A stretch of DNA of 64,000 bases from Sodalis ligni. Lineage in GTDB: Bacteria; Pseudomonadota; Gammaproteobacteria; Enterobacterales; Enterobacteriaceae. Both the position numbers and the translations under genes were made by a program. The DNA lies in NCBI RefSeq assembly GCF_016865525.2, contig NZ_CP075169.1, forward strand, positions 5,456,337 through 5,520,336. Reading direction: 5' to 3'. Shown one piece after another: positions 17,916 to 28,411 of the stretch. The notes beneath the pieces are model-generated. The model ran no database searches, was not told the origin of the DNA, and worked only from the letters and a program-made list of their open reading frames with translations. Within the stretch, counting starts at the first letter, position 1; each line of letters starts with the position of its first letter.

Positions 17916-20296
17916 GCCTCCCCCTTCTGCGTGCGCCCTGTGGCCCGGAACCACCGACCGCCCGCCATCAGCGACAACGCCATCACCGCCGCCACGCCCA
18001 GAGTCAGCAGCAGCAGCGCGGCGAGTGCATAGGTATAGGTTAACCCGGTCACCAGGTCATATCGCTTGAGCCAGCGATGTAAAAAGCCAAAACCTACTAT
18101 AAAAGCAAGGGCGGAGGATATAAGCAGCGGCGCCATGTTTTGCTGCAAAAAGAAAACGATGCCGGTATAGACCGAACCGCCCACCGCTTCCATGATTTTC
18201 AGGGTCTTATTCAGCCGGACGGCCTCGGATATACCGATAATCACGGCACTGCCCAGCAGCAACAGCATAGAAAGCGCCGCCACCAGGCGTATTACATTGG
18301 TTATCAATAGATGGTTCTTAAAATGCCGGCGGTGCAAATCATCCACCAATACTATTTGACCCTCGGAAAGCCCATAATCCTGGAGCTGCGAGATGATGTT
18401 ATCCCGTTGCCGACGCGTGGAATATTTAATCGAGCCATATTTTTCGATGTTGTCTTTTATAAATATCATTAACGGCTGCGGTAATGTTGTCCGCTCGCCG
18501 AGGTAGATATTGTCCACGATACGCAGCACACGCAGCGCTTCTTTCTTTCCGTCGAGATCAATATAAAAAGTGTTATTCATCACTTCATCATAGGAGGACT
18601 GTCCCATCGCATTCATAAACGCCCGGGTGACAATGACGTGAAGGATTGCCGGATCCCGGCTTTCACTGACGGCGTTTTCTTTGCCGGCCAGGGTCTCCAG
18701 GCCCCACACCAGGGGGAAGTTACGGTCCGCGGAAAAGGCGTTAATGGCGACGGACTGATCCTGCTGCTGCCGGCCATGCTGTACCGTCATTACCGCTGGG
18801 GACATATCAAAGGGCCGCCAGCTGCTTAAAGCGATATTGGATGTACCGGTGCTTTCCTTTAGCCGGTCTTGCAACATCCGCAACATTGCGAGAGAGCGCA
18901 ACGGCTCATTAATTTCAAAAGTCAGCAGATTTTTTTTGTGATATCCGAAGTCGGTATCCATAACATAGTGGTTTTGCGCTATGGCGCCGGCCCAAATATA
19001 AACCATACTTCCGGAAAGCAATAGCTGGGCCACCATGGACAGCTTATTGATATAATAAGTTGCCTTGCTTTCAAAACGGGCATCCCCGCGTGTATTTCTT
19101 ACGCTAAAGACAAACAGGCGAAGGTAAATCCATTGGCTCAGAACAATCATGCCACCCATTATCAGCGACACGGACATAAATACCCCTACCTGCAGCCGGC
19201 AGGGAACTTGGTGCAATAACGCCAGTATCGGTTCGGACAATAGCGCGGATCCCAGCAGCATTCCCAGGGCCAGAATCATGATGCAGAGAAATTGAGGGAA
19301 GATGATACCGCAGTATTCCGCGAGGATTTGTTTATCCGAGGCGCCGATGCAGCGCTTGATATGCAGACTGCTTCTTTTGGCGGCGTTGATAATGCCGTTT
19401 ATGGAGAGAAAATTTACCAGGGTGGTTAGCAGTACAAATATCGCCGCGCCATAAAGGGTATGCAACAATGCCATGGAATGCACGGCGGCCAATTCATCAG
19501 GATAACCCTGACCATAGTGCATAGCCAGGATATTGCGGGCGCTGAAATGAAGAGATTGTGCGGGAGTATCGGGCGCACCGGGCAATTGCGGCGCATAGCG
19601 TTCAACCACCTGGTCAAGTAGGCGATTATCGAAGGTTTGCGGCGACGCCGAATGGATAAAAGCATAAACCTGGTTGTTGTACCAGTCACGGCGCTTATCG
19701 TCATAACCCTCCATCATCCAGGGTGAAAAGGCGATCATTATCGGCATGTTTTGGCTGCTGTCTTTATGAGGTTCCACCACGTCCTTGATGATGAATTTCC
19801 CTTGATTTCCCAGCTCGATTATTTTGCCGCGGGGCGAAGAGAAGCCGAGATATCGCCGGTTGAAGGCCGGGGTAATATAAATTTCGTGGGCCTCCAGCGG
19901 GGCCAGAGACTGCCGGTAAGGATTCAATCGAGTTAAGAATTCAGGGCTGACCGCGAAAATTTCCACGTCGGACATTACCCGCCCTTCACTGCGGATCGAA
20001 GTGAAAAAACGGTGGGCATAACTGACAGATGTAATTCCCGGCTCTTTTTTCAACGCGTCGATCAAGGGCAGCGGCACCTGCGCGGAACGTACCCGGACGC
20101 CGTTAGGCAATAAAAGCTGCGATTCAAGCCGATAAATGTGGCGATAATCGGGATAAAACCTGTCGGTACGAAAATCAGAAATGGATAACGCCAAGGTGAG
20201 GAAGGTCGTGACAAAGCCGATAGCACTAATGATAATGCCCAATACTGCCGGTACGGGATTCAATTTAACGTCATGATAAAACTCATTCAATATCAT
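17906..20296 (-). CDS. FtsX-like ABC transporter permease with large periplasmic domain
   Basis: A 796-residue inner-membrane protein. A first transmembrane helix (PAVLGIIISAIGFVTTFLTL) is followed by a large periplasmic domain (about residues 45-265, MacB-like) and three helices. A second half then repeats the arrangement, with a further periplasmic part (YHKKNLLTFEINEPL onward) and closing helices. Two FtsX-like units in one chain suit a permease that pairs with a single ATPase. The order permease, HlyD adaptor, ATPase is that of DarBCD in the darobactin clusters, but no radical SAM enzyme is adjacent. It overlaps a 43-codon frame at its 5' end (20283-20414). Exported substrate unknown. Confidence 0.85.
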   Translation of the reverse strand: MILNEFYHDVKLNPVPAVLGIIISAIGFVTTFLTLALSISDFRTDRFYPDYRHIYRLESQLLLPNGVRVRSAQVPLPLIDALKKEPGITSVSYAHRFFTSIRSEGRVMSDVEIFAVSPEFLTRLNPYRQSLAPLEAHEIYITPAFNRRYLGFSSPRGKIIELGNQGKFIIKDVVEPHKDSSQNMPIMIAFSPWMMEGYDDKRRDWYNNQVYAFIHSASPQTFDNRLLDQVVERYAPQLPGAPDTPAQSLHFSARNILAMHYGQGYPDELAAVHSMALLHTLYGAAIFVLLTTLVNFLSINGIINAAKRSSLHIKRCIGASDKQILAEYCGIIFPQFLCIMILALGMLLGSALLSEPILALLHQVPCRLQVGVFMSVSLIMGGMIVLSQWIYLRLFVFSVRNTRGDARFESKATYYINKLSMVAQLLLSGSMVYIWAGAIAQNHYVMDTDFGYHKKNLLTFEINEPLRSLAMLRMLQDRLKESTGTSNIALSSWRPFDMSPAVMTVQHGRQQQDQSVAINAFSADRNFPLVWGLETLAGKENAVSESRDPAILHVIVTRAFMNAMGQSSYDEVMNNTFYIDLDGKKEALRVLRIVDNIYLGERTTLPQPLMIFIKDNIEKYGSIKYSTRRQRDNIISQLQDYGLSEGQIVLVDDLHRRHFKNHLLITNVIRLVAALSMLLLLGSAVIIGISEAVRLNKTLKIMEAVGGSVYTGIVFFLQQNMAPLLISSALAFIVGFGFLHRWLKRYDLVTGLTYTYALAALLLLTLGVAAVMALSLMAGGRWFRATGRTQKGEAWM

Positions 20297-20414
20297 CGGC
20301 TGATTGTCTCGACGTTAAGGGCGTTGAGGCACTTGAAATTCGCGATTGTCCATTCAGACTCTTATTAATTAATATCCTTGATATATTGCACCCCTTTATC
20401 AATGATATATTCAT
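20283..20414 (-). CDS. Possible 43-residue leader peptide overlapping the permease start
   Basis: The ATG at 20414 opens MNISLIKGCNISRILINKSL and runs 43 codons, ending at a TGA that overlaps the permease start by 14 bases. The position at the head of an export operon, and the translational overlap, would suit a small exported peptide or a leader. There is no strong ribosome site (only a weak AATGAAGAC upstream) and no similarity I recognise, so it may be chance. Confidence 0.25.
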   Translation of the reverse strand: MNISLIKGCNISRILINKSLNGQSRISSASTPLTSRQSADDIE

Positions 20415-20547
20415 GTCTTCATTTTACATAACCCCCTAATTAATGATATTGACCATAGGTATACAATAAAATAACCGATTTAGGGATAAGTACGCCATCA
20501 AATAAAAACGTGAAACTCCTCCCATGACAAAGGGGCGTATCCGCCCC

Positions 20548-20608
20548 CGAGCTTGTTGACAAAGTGTCCGGTCGAGACAGGCTGCCAGATCGTAAACACG
20601 CCGTGAAC
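20548..20608 (-). repeat. Intergenic repeat fragment shared with 53610-53682
   Basis: On the minus strand, GATCTGGCAGCCTGTCTCGA and GTCAACAAGCTCG match the right half of the element between fucI and fucK (53496-53718). The xylH reading frame, once its breaks are passed, runs into this element. Confidence 0.7.
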
Positions 20609-20639
20609 CCTCCTGGGAGCTCGATTTGCCCGGATCATC

Positions 20640-21827
20640 TATTGCCGTACGGCTAGGCCCGCTTTTGGTGGCGGTATCCATCCAAACCGCCAATAGCAAA
20701 ATGGCGCCTTTGACGATATATTGCCAAAAGTAGACACATCAAGCATGCTCATGCCGTTGTCCAGCGACGCCATGATAAATGCCCCATTACGGCGCCGGCC
20801 ACGCTGCCGACGCCGCCCGCCAGGCTGGTGCCGCCGATAACGCAGGCGGCGATGGCGTCCAGCTCCGCGATATTGCCGGCGGAGGGCGAACCGGCCCCAG
20901 GCGGGAACTGAGGATTAGACCCGCCACGGCGACCATCAAACCGTTGATGGCAAATACAGCCAGCTTGGTGCGCTCCACGTTCACCCCGGACAGCCGGGCG
21001 GCATCTATATTGCCGCCGATGGCGTAAATCCGGCGGCCGAAGGCGGTGCGGGCCGCCAGGAACAATCCCGCCAGCATCAGCGCCACCAGAAGGAGCACCG
21101 GCGTGGGTACGCCGCGATAATCATTCAGCAGGTACACAGCCCCCAATACCACGACCGCGGTGATAACCTGCCGGGTGAGATCCCCGGTGCGGGTGGGAAC
21201 GGATAAGCCAAGGCTCTGGCGTTTGCCGCGCCGGCGCCATTGCCAGGCGATAAACAGCACCAGGCCGATAAAACCGATGCCGAACCCCGCACCGTCCGGC
21301 AAATAGCTCTGCCCTATTTGCGACATGGCCGCCGAGGTGGGAGAGACGGTGGTGCCGTTGGTTATACCTATTAGTATGCCGCGAAAGGCCAGCATACCGG
21401 ACAAGGTGACGATAAATGACGGCACTTTGCGGTAGGCCACCCACCATCCGTTCCAGGCCCCCAGCAGCAATCCCAGCAACAGGGTCACCAGGATGGTCAG
21501 CGTCAGCGGCCATTTGAGCCAGACATCGAATATCGCCGCCACCCCGCCCAGCAGGCCCATCATGGAGCCCACCGACAAATCGATTTCGGCGGAGATAATC
21601 ACAAACACCATCCCCACCGCCAAGATGCCGGTAATGGAGGTTTGCCGCAGCAGATTGGAGATATTGCGGGCGCTGAGATAGGCTCCCTCGGTGGTAAAGG
21701 TAAAGAACAACATAATGACCACGATAGCGGCCAACATAACGAATACCTGTAAATTTAATGGCTTATTTTTGCCGGCGGCGGTATCGCCGGTAGCCGCCAA
21801 GCGGTCAGACCGCGTGATTTTCAACAT
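20640..21827 (-). pseudogene. xylH: Xylose ABC transporter permease XylH, frameshifted near the C terminus
   Basis: XylH forms the membrane channel for D-xylose import with XylG and XylF. The start ATG at 21827 follows AGGAG. The first 310 residues match E. coli XylH closely, for example [20 protein letters not shown] and [19 protein letters not shown]. After [10 protein letters not shown] the frame is lost. The missing end can be restored by adding one base at each of three short runs: C4 20895-20898, C4 20782-20785 and A4 20726-20729, which gives [37 protein letters not shown] and [12 protein letters not shown]. Three single-base deletions in homopolymers suggest either real decay or systematic undercalling. 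It overlaps the end of xylG. Confidence 0.9.
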
Positions 21828-23349
21828 GGGAGTCACTCCTGAGTGCCGCTTCCATTACCTGTTCCTGTGTCAGGTCGCGGTTGATAAGATCGGCTTTGAT
21901 TACCCCTTGGTGCATCGCCAGCACCCGATCGCTGATGCCAAGGACCTCCGGCAGTTCCGAAGAGATCATGATGACCGCGATACCCTGCTGTACCAGTTGG
22001 TTTATCAAGCGATAAATTTCCTGCTTGGCACCGATATCGATACCGCGCGTCGGCTCGTCAAGGATCAGGATTGCCGGATTCAGCAACAGGCATTTCGCCA
22101 GGATGGCTTTTTGCTGATTACCGCCGCTCAGGCGGCCGATGGCCAGCTCCGGCGAGGTGGTTTTCACTTTGAGACGCGCAATGGCGTCGCGGATGGCCGC
22201 CTGTTCGCCGGCCTCATCCACGACGCTAAGGGATCCGCTGAACTGGCTGAGGGCCGCCAGGGTAATATTGGAGCCCACGCTCATGATCGGCACGATACCG
22301 TCTTTTTTGCGGTCCTCCGGCACCATGGCCACTCCATGGGCCATGGCCTGCCGGCAGTTGCTGAAACGAACCGGCTTGCCGTGCAGCGTGATCCGACCCT
22401 CCCAGCGGCCGGGATAGCAGCCGAACAGGCACTGCGCCAGCTCGGTGCGGCCCGACCCAACCAGGCCGGCGACGCCGAGGATTTCCCCTTTATGCAGGCT
22501 AAAGGCGGCATTGTCCACCCGCCGGATATGCTGATTCACCGGATGCCAGGCCGTCAGTCCCTCCACCCGCAAAATTTCCTCGCCGACGGCATGGGGTTCA
22601 TGGGGATAAAGCTCGGTGAGCTCGCGCCCCACCATCATCCGGATCAGGTCCTCTTCGCTCAGGCCCTCGGCCGCCCGGGTCGCGATATGCTTACCGTCCC
22701 GGATGACGCAAATCACATCCGAGATGGCCTTGACCTCGTTAAGCTTGTGGGAAATATAAATACAGGCGATATCGTGATTGCGCAGGTCGTTGACGATATC
22801 CAGCAAGATGGCGGTTTCGCTTTCGGTCAGGGAGGCGGTGGGTTCATCCAGAATCAGCAGGCGAACCTGCTTGTTCAGCGCCTTGGCAATCTCCACCAGT
22901 TGCTGTTGCCCCAGCCCCAGCTCCCCGACGCGGGTATTGGGATCGATATCCAGTTTCACCTGCGCCAGCATACGGATACAGCGCAGATACATATTGTCGT
23001 AATCCATAACGCCATATTTGGCCCATTCGGCGCCGAGGAAAATATTTTCCAGCACCGTCATCTGCTTCACCAGCGCCAGTTCCTGATGAATAATGGCAAT
23101 CCCTTTTTGCTCCGTGTCGCGCACGCCGTGGGCCACCAGCGGCTCGCCGCCGAACAGGATCTCTCCCTCGAAGGTGCCGTAAGGATACACCGCCGACAAC
23201 ACTTTCATCAGGGTGGACTTGCCCGAACCGTTTTCACCGCATAACGACAATACCTGGCCCGGTTCAACGCTCAGGGACACATTATCCACCGCCTTTACCA
23301 CACCGAACCGCTTGGTGATATTTCTCATTTCCAGTAACACAGACGCCAT
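21805..23349 (-). CDS. xylG: Xylose ABC transporter, tandem ATP-binding protein XylG
   Basis: XylG energises D-xylose uptake. It has two ATPase halves. The first has Walker [10 protein letters not shown], signature [16 protein letters not shown] and Walker [12 protein letters not shown]; the second has the degenerate [10 protein letters not shown], signature [17 protein letters not shown] and [15 protein letters not shown]. The 514-residue length and the end [17 protein letters not shown] are as in E. coli. The chosen ATG at 23349 ([16 protein letters not shown]) matches the E. coli N terminus; 19 upstream codons have no support. The gap to xylF (about 350 bases) holds an ERIC-type element. 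Confidence 0.95.
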   Translation of the reverse strand: MASVLLEMRNITKRFGVVKAVDNVSLSVEPGQVLSLCGENGSGKSTLMKVLSAVYPYGTFEGEILFGGEPLVAHGVRDTEQKGIAIIHQELALVKQMTVLENIFLGAEWAKYGVMDYDNMYLRCIRMLAQVKLDIDPNTRVGELGLGQQQLVEIAKALNKQVRLLILDEPTASLTESETAILLDIVNDLRNHDIACIYISHKLNEVKAISDVICVIRDGKHIATRAAEGLSEEDLIRMMVGRELTELYPHEPHAVGEEILRVEGLTAWHPVNQHIRRVDNAAFSLHKGEILGVAGLVGSGRTELAQCLFGCYPGRWEGRITLHGKPVRFSNCRQAMAHGVAMVPEDRKKDGIVPIMSVGSNITLAALSQFSGSLSVVDEAGEQAAIRDAIARLKVKTTSPELAIGRLSGGNQQKAILAKCLLLNPAILILDEPTRGIDIGAKQEIYRLINQLVQQGIAVIMISSELPEVLGISDRVLAMHQGVIKADLINRDLTQEQVMEAALRSDSHVENHAV

Positions 23350-23394
23350 GATAATTTCCCTCCGCAGCAAGGCCGCCCGGTTCGGCGGACCACA

Positions 23395-23668
23395 TATACC
23401 CGTCATACTTCAAGCTGCAGGTGCGTTGGCAATACTCGGCCCTTCCCTGGGCCTCGCCCCTTCGGGGCCGCGACACCTCGCGTTCAAATCTGCTCCTGCA
23501 GATTTGTCCTCGCTCATCCCAGTCACTTACTTGAGTAAGCTCCTGGGATAGATGAACCTCATCCCTGAGGTTCACCCTTCGGGCCAGCGCAAGCGCTGTT
23601 CAAATCTGTTCCAAACAGATTTGTCGCTGTGTCGCCGCCTTCCTACAACTTGAATTATTTAAGGTATA
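23395..23668 (-). repeat. ERIC-type intergenic repeat, enlarged, between xylF and xylG
   Basis: The core CAGTCACTTACTTGAGTAAG with CTCCTGGGA beside it matches the ERIC palindrome, and the ends (ATACCCGTCATACTTCAAG and CAACTTGAATTATTTAAGG) are its usual borders. At about 274 bp it is roughly twice the usual 127 bp. Extra hairpins are visible (AAATCTGCTCCTGCAGATTT; GAACCTCATCCCTGAGGTTC; AAATCTGTTCCAAACAGATT). Being transcribed within xylFGH, it may shape mRNA stability so that the binding protein is made in excess. Confidence 0.88.
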
Positions 23669-23704
23669 ATTCACGTCACAAACAACAATCGGCGTAACGG
23701 CGGA

Positions 23705-24700
23705 TCAGTTCAGCTCGGACTTCTTATGGAAACCGTCGGCAATCACGGTGCTGTCGATATTGCTCTTGTCCACCGCAATAGGTGTCAACAGATAGGAAGG
23801 GACAGCCCGCAAGCCATTATTCAGCGAAGCGTTGGATTTGGGTTTTTCACCCTTGGCCAGCTCTATGGCGATAATGGCGGCATTGGAGGCTTCCTGCTTG
23901 ATGGGTTTATAGACCGTCATGGTTTGGGTACCCTGAATAATACGTTTGATGCCGGCCAGATCGGCATCCTGCCCGGAAATAGCCACTTTACCGGCCAGAC
24001 CCTGCGCCGCCAGAGCCTGTATGGCCCCCCCGGCGGTGGCGTCATTGGAAGCCACCACGGCATCGATTTTGTTGTTATTGGCGGTCAGCGCATTTTCCAT
24101 GATTTTCAGCGCGTTTTCCGGCAGCCAGCCATCGGCCCATTGGTCGCCCACCACCTTGATTTTGCCGCTGTCGATTAACGGTTGCAGTACTTTCATCTGA
24201 CCGGCGCGGAACATCTTGGCATTACTGTCCACCGGCGACCCGCCCATCAGGAAATAATTACCTTGGGGAACGCGATTGACCACGCTTTGCGCCTGTAGCT
24301 CACCGACTTTTTCATTATCGAAGGAGATATAAAAATCCACATCAGCATTATTAATCATCCGGTCATACGCCAGGACTTTTATTCCAGCCTGTTTCGCTTC
24401 CGCGATAACATTACTTAACACATTCCCGTTATAAGGAATTATCACCAATACATCCACGCCGCGATTAATCATATTTTCAATTTGCGACATCTGGGTTTCT
24501 TCATTGCCGTTGGAGGATTGAACAAACACATCCGCCCCCAGGGACTTGGCTTTATCGACAAAAATATCCCGATCCTTCTGCCAGCGTTCCAGGCGCAGAT
24601 CGTCCACCGCCATGCCGATTTTGATTTGTTTGGCAATACCCGGCTGGCAGGTCAACACCAGTGCCGCACAGGCAGAAAGCAAGAGGGTTTTCAGTTTCAT
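23705..24700 (-). CDS. xylF: D-xylose-binding periplasmic protein XylF
   Basis: XylF captures D-xylose in the periplasm and delivers it to XylGH. The signal peptide is LLLSACAALVLTCQPGIA followed by K. The mature part begins QIKIGMAVDDLRLERWQKDR, and AYDRMINNADVDFYISFDNE, NYFLMGGSPVDSNAKMF and VVASNDATAGGAIQALAAQG are typical XylF regions. Length of 331 residues equals the family. AAGGAA precedes the ATG. It is the first gene of xylFGH and is divergent from xylA. Confidence 0.95.
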   Translation of the reverse strand: MKLKTLLLSACAALVLTCQPGIAKQIKIGMAVDDLRLERWQKDRDIFVDKAKSLGADVFVQSSNGNEETQMSQIENMINRGVDVLVIIPYNGNVLSNVIAEAKQAGIKVLAYDRMINNADVDFYISFDNEKVGELQAQSVVNRVPQGNYFLMGGSPVDSNAKMFRAGQMKVLQPLIDSGKIKVVGDQWADGWLPENALKIMENALTANNNKIDAVVASNDATAGGAIQALAAQGLAGKVAISGQDADLAGIKRIIQGTQTMTVYKPIKQEASNAAIIAIELAKGEKPKSNASLNNGLRAVPSYLLTPIAVDKSNIDSTVIADGFHKKSELN

Positions 24701-25005
24701 CTTTCATTCCTTATGTTGCTTTTTTAAGAACATAACCAGCAAGGGAACTCGCTGTTTTATAAGATAAGATACAAATCTTTACAATGTGACGACAACGTAT
24801 TGCCGCTAAAAAATAATCGACAGCAAACCCAATTAGTATTAGTGGGGAAAAAAGCAGGCGGCAATTGCAAATTTTCACAACGCCATTACGATATTTAACT
24901 GAAATGTGGTTTCTGTGAGCTAAAGCTTATTTTATGCCGTTCTCGCCCCGGACGATTTAATTTTTAACATTATTGCATTTGTAATAATTTTTATCGGTCA
25001 TTCTA

Positions 25006-25021
25006 TGTGATCTCACGCACA
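25006..25021 (+). promoter_or_regulatory. CRP-like site in the xylF-xylA divergent promoter region
   Basis: TGTGATCTCACGCACA keeps nine of the ten core bases of TGTGA-N6-TCACA. The xyl promoters are known to need CRP-cAMP plus XylR. The site lies 185 bases before xylA and 305 before xylF. The XylR sites were not resolved by eye in 24701-25190. Confidence 0.6.
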
Positions 25022-25190
25022 ATAAATAATTTCATGAATCCATATGTGAAATAACGTAATTGATCGCCCCCGCTGTTCTAACCAGAATCAATTGCAGTGA
25101 ATCCCCTTAACCCGCCGGCGTTATTGCCGGACGCCGGGTTAAATCATGTCCGCTTCAGAACGGACCCTGTATTTTCGAGGAGCCATAATC

Positions 25191-26510
25191 ATGTCTCAAT
25201 ACTTTGACAAAATTGAAAAAATCCGTTTTGAAGGGCCCAAGAGCACCGAACCTTTGGCTTTCCATCATTACAACCCTGATGAAATCATATTAGGTAAACG
25301 CATGGAAGACCATTTGCGTTTCGCCGTGTGCTACTGGCACACCTTCTGCTGGCCCGGCGTGGATATGTTCGGCACCGGCGCGTTTCAACGCCCCTGGCAG
25401 CAGCCGGGAGATGCCCTTGCACAGGCGAGGTTGAAAGCGCAAGTGGCCTTTGAATTTTTCAGCAAACTGGGAGCGCCTTACTACTGCTTTCACGATATGG
25501 ATGTGATCCCGGAGAGCAATACGGTAAAGGCGTATCTCGATAACATGGCGGCCATGACGGAAGTCTTGGCGCAGCATCAGCAGCAGACCGGCATAAAACT
25601 GCTATGGGGCACGGCCAACTGCTTCAGCCATCCCCGCTACGGCGCCGGCGCCGCCACCAATCCTGACCCGGAAGTCTTCGCCTGGGCCGCCGCGCAGGTC
25701 AACAGCGCCATGGCGGCCACCCAGACCCTCGGCGGCGAAAACTATGTGTTATGGGGCGGCCGTGAAGGCTATGAAACCCTGTTGAATACCGATCTGCGGC
25801 AGGAACGGGAACAAATCGGCCGGTTTATGCAGATGGTGGTGGAGCACAAACATAAAATCGGTTTCCAGGGCACCTTGCTAATCGAGCCCAAGCCCCAGGA
25901 GCCCACCAAACATCAATATGATTACGACGTCGCCACGGTATATGGCTTCTTGAAACAGTTCGGTCTGGAAAAGGAGATCCGGGTCAACGTGGAGGCCAAC
26001 CACGCCACCCTGGCGGGACATACCTTCCATCATGAAATCGCCACCGCCATCGCGCTGGGAATTTTCGGCTCGGTGGACGCCAATCGCGGCGATCCGCAAT
26101 CGGGCTGGGATACCGACCAGTTCCCCAACAGCGTGGAAGAAAACGCATTGGTGATGTATGAAATCCTGAAAGCCGGCGGCTTTACCACCGGCGGCCTGAA
26201 CTTCGATTCCAAGGTGCGCCGGCAGAGCACCGATAAATACGATCTGTTCCACGGCCACATCGGCGGCATGGATACCATGGCGCTGGCATTAAAGGTGGCG
26301 GCGAAATTCATTGAGGACGGACGGCTGGATCAACTGGTGAAAGCCCGCTACGCCGGTTGGAACGGCGACCTGGGACAGCGTGTACTGCAAGGCAATCTCT
26401 CTCTGGCCGACGTGGCGGCCTACGCCCAACAGCACGCCCTGGCGCCGGAACATCACAGCGGACAGCAGGAACTGTTCGAAAATATCGTCAATCAGGTGCT
26501 ATACAGCTAA
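25191..26510 (+). CDS. xylA: Xylose isomerase
   Basis: XylA converts D-xylose to D-xylulose in the cytoplasm using two divalent metal ions. The 439 residues include the active-site region [13 protein letters not shown] (His base and Asp), metal ligand motifs [16 protein letters not shown] and [19 protein letters not shown], and [20 protein letters not shown]. The ATG at 25191 ([15 protein letters not shown]) follows GAGGAG by seven bases and matches the E. coli start; the 15 upstream codons are not used. xylB follows after 295 bases containing a palindromic repeat, unlike the short gap in E. coli. Confidence 0.97.
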   Translation: MSQYFDKIEKIRFEGPKSTEPLAFHHYNPDEIILGKRMEDHLRFAVCYWHTFCWPGVDMFGTGAFQRPWQQPGDALAQARLKAQVAFEFFSKLGAPYYCFHDMDVIPESNTVKAYLDNMAAMTEVLAQHQQQTGIKLLWGTANCFSHPRYGAGAATNPDPEVFAWAAAQVNSAMAATQTLGGENYVLWGGREGYETLLNTDLRQEREQIGRFMQMVVEHKHKIGFQGTLLIEPKPQEPTKHQYDYDVATVYGFLKQFGLEKEIRVNVEANHATLAGHTFHHEIATAIALGIFGSVDANRGDPQSGWDTDQFPNSVEENALVMYEILKAGGFTTGGLNFDSKVRRQSTDKYDLFHGHIGGMDTMALALKVAAKFIEDGRLDQLVKARYAGWNGDLGQRVLQGNLSLADVAAYAQQHALAPEHHSGQQELFENIVNQVLYS

Positions 26511-26537
26511 AGGAACACGGCCCTCGAGCCAGGCTCG

Positions 26538-26730
26538 CCTAGCATCGATCGTGCAACGAACGTGTTAAAGGGAGACCGTGCTGATGGGGTCGAAGCGGGC
26601 GTGGTTTTTCCGCCCGCCGGAGCGCCCCACAGCACGGTAGGCCCGCTAACACCAAGGCTGCACCGGACACCCTATGGCACGGTAGGCCCCCGATCACCAA
26701 GCGGACAACGAACCAGTTAAAGCGGGCTGC
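26538..26730 (+). repeat. Nested palindromic intergenic repeat between xylA and xylB
   Basis: GTGCTGATGGGG pairs with CCCCACAGCAC, and inside it GCGGGCG pairs with CGCCCGC around a T-rich loop, giving two stacked stems. The unit is preceded by GTGCAACGAACGTGTTAAAG. It recurs at 42544-42655 almost unchanged. Here a second motif, GCACGGTAGGCCC, follows twice. It could act as a processing or termination signal within the xylAB transcript. Confidence 0.75.
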
Positions 26731-26804
26731 GGCATACAGGCTGCCGCATCGGTTTTCCCAAGCGGCGACAGCCGCGCTACTTATAAACAATTAAGGGATA
26801 CCTC

Positions 26805-28262
26805 ATGTATATCGGCATAGATCTAGGTACCTCAGGCGTCAAAGCCATTCTCCTCGACGAACAGCAGCATATCCTGGGCAGCCATACGGAAAGCCTGACG
26901 GTCTCCCGTCCCCACCCGCTATGGTCGGAGCAGGACCCGGAACACTGGTGGCAGGCCGCCGACCGGGCCATGCTGGCATTAAAGGCCAAACAGGATCTCT
27001 CTTCGGTGCGCGCCCTGGGCCTGACCGGGCAAATGCACGGCGCTACGCTATTGGATAACAAACAGCAGGTGCTGCGCCCCGCCATTCTCTGGAACGACGG
27101 CCGCAGCTTTGCCCAATGCCGGACGCTGGAAACAGCGGTACCCCGCTCCCGGCAGATTACCGGCAATCTGATGATGCCCGGATTCACCGCCCCCAAACTC
27201 TGCTGGGTAGCCGAGCATGAACCGGAGATATTCAGCCGGGTGGACAAAGTTCTTCTGCCAAAGGATTACCTGCGCTGGCGCATGACCGGCGAGTTTGCCA
27301 CCGACATGTCCGATGCGGCTGGCACGATGTGGCTGGACGTGGGCCGCCGCGACTGGAGCGACGAACTGCTGGACGCCTGCGGCCTGAACCGGGGGCATAT
27401 GCCGCAATTGTTCGAAGGCAACCAGATAACCAGCACCCTGCGGCCGGACCTGGCATCCCGCTGGGGAATGCCGCCGGTACCGGTGGTGGCCGGCGGCGGC
27501 GATAACGCCGCCGGCGCCATCGGCGTCGGTCTCTATCGCCAGGGCCAGGCCATGCTGTCGCTGGGAACCTCCGGCGTTTATTTCGCCGTCAGCGACGGCT
27601 TTCTCAGCAATCCGGAAAAAGCGGTGCACAGTTTTTGCCATGCGCTGCCCAATACCTGGCATTTGATGTCGGTGATGCTCAGCGCCGCCTCATGTCTTGA
27701 CTGGGCGGCAAAAGCCACTGGCCTGGGCAGCGTCCCGGCCTTGCTGGACGCCGCCGCCGGCAGCCGCGCCGATATCTCGCCGGCCTTCTTCCTGCCTTAT
27801 CTGTCCGGGGAGAGAACGCCCCATAACAACCCCAACGCAACCGGCGTCTTCTGGGGACTAACCCACGATCACGGCCCAGCGGAGCTGGCGCGGGCGGTGG
27901 TGGAAGGCGTCAGCTTCGGTCTGGCGGACGGGATGGACGTATTGCATGAAACCGGACTGCGGCCGGATAGCATCACCCTCATCGGCGGCGGGGCGCGCAG
28001 CGCATACTGGCGGCAGTTGCTGGCGGATATCAGCGGACACCAGCTGGATTACCGCACCGGCGGCGATGTGGGTCCGGCGCTGGGGGCGGCCAGATTGGCG
28101 CAGCTCAGCTGCCCTCCCGATACGCCCTGGTCGGAAATTCTGCCGCCGTTGCCGCTGGAGGCCAGCTATCGGCCTGATAAAAACCATCATGAGGCCTATC
28201 TGGAACAACGGCGCACCTTCCGACAGATATACCTGCAACTGACACCCTTGACGGGTGTGTAG
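26805..28262 (+). CDS. xylB: Xylulokinase
   Basis: XylB phosphorylates D-xylulose to xylulose 5-phosphate, which enters the pentose phosphate pathway. The FGGY kinase fold is visible: MYIGIDLGTSGVKAILLDEQ (phosphate-binding loop), LTGQMHGATLLD, catalytic Asp in GGGDNAAGAIGVG and the ATP-binding ITLIGGGARSAYWRQLLAD. Length of 485 matches the family. The start at 26805 follows AAGGGA. Its usual neighbour xylR is absent; instead a toxin-antitoxin remnant and a long accessory block follow. Confidence 0.96.
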   Translation: MYIGIDLGTSGVKAILLDEQQHILGSHTESLTVSRPHPLWSEQDPEHWWQAADRAMLALKAKQDLSSVRALGLTGQMHGATLLDNKQQVLRPAILWNDGRSFAQCRTLETAVPRSRQITGNLMMPGFTAPKLCWVAEHEPEIFSRVDKVLLPKDYLRWRMTGEFATDMSDAAGTMWLDVGRRDWSDELLDACGLNRGHMPQLFEGNQITSTLRPDLASRWGMPPVPVVAGGGDNAAGAIGVGLYRQGQAMLSLGTSGVYFAVSDGFLSNPEKAVHSFCHALPNTWHLMSVMLSAASCLDWAAKATGLGSVPALLDAAAGSRADISPAFFLPYLSGERTPHNNPNATGVFWGLTHDHGPAELARAVVEGVSFGLADGMDVLHETGLRPDSITLIGGGARSAYWRQLLADISGHQLDYRTGGDVGPALGAARLAQLSCPPDTPWSEILPPLPLEASYRPDKNHHEAYLEQRRTFRQIYLQLTPLTGV

Positions 28263-28355
28263 AGGACTTTTATTGACCTTTAAGCTGTCCCTTGACCACC
28301 ACGAACCGGGGACAACCCTCGTCAAGGCGCTACGCGCCATGCCCGGCGCATAAAT

Positions 28356-28379
28356 GAAAAAGCCCGCAACCGCGGGCTC
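28356..28379 (-). terminator. Rho-independent terminator of the HigBA-type pair
   Basis: Read on the minus strand, AGCCCGCGGTTGCGGGCT forms a seven-pair GC stem with a four-base loop followed by TTTTT. It lies 33 bases below the antitoxin stop. Confidence 0.85.
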
Positions 28380-28411
28380 TCATCGTTGGAAATATTATCG
28401 GCCATCAAGAC

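Noticed and set aside
20436..20639. A C-terminal extension of xylH reading beyond TATK for more than 60 codons
   Set aside because: It runs through the intergenic repeat at 20548-20608, so it is read-through after the frame breaks and not protein.
21691..23244. Long plus-strand open frame opposite xylG
   Set aside because: A shadow of the GC-rich codon pattern of xylG and xylH on the other strand.
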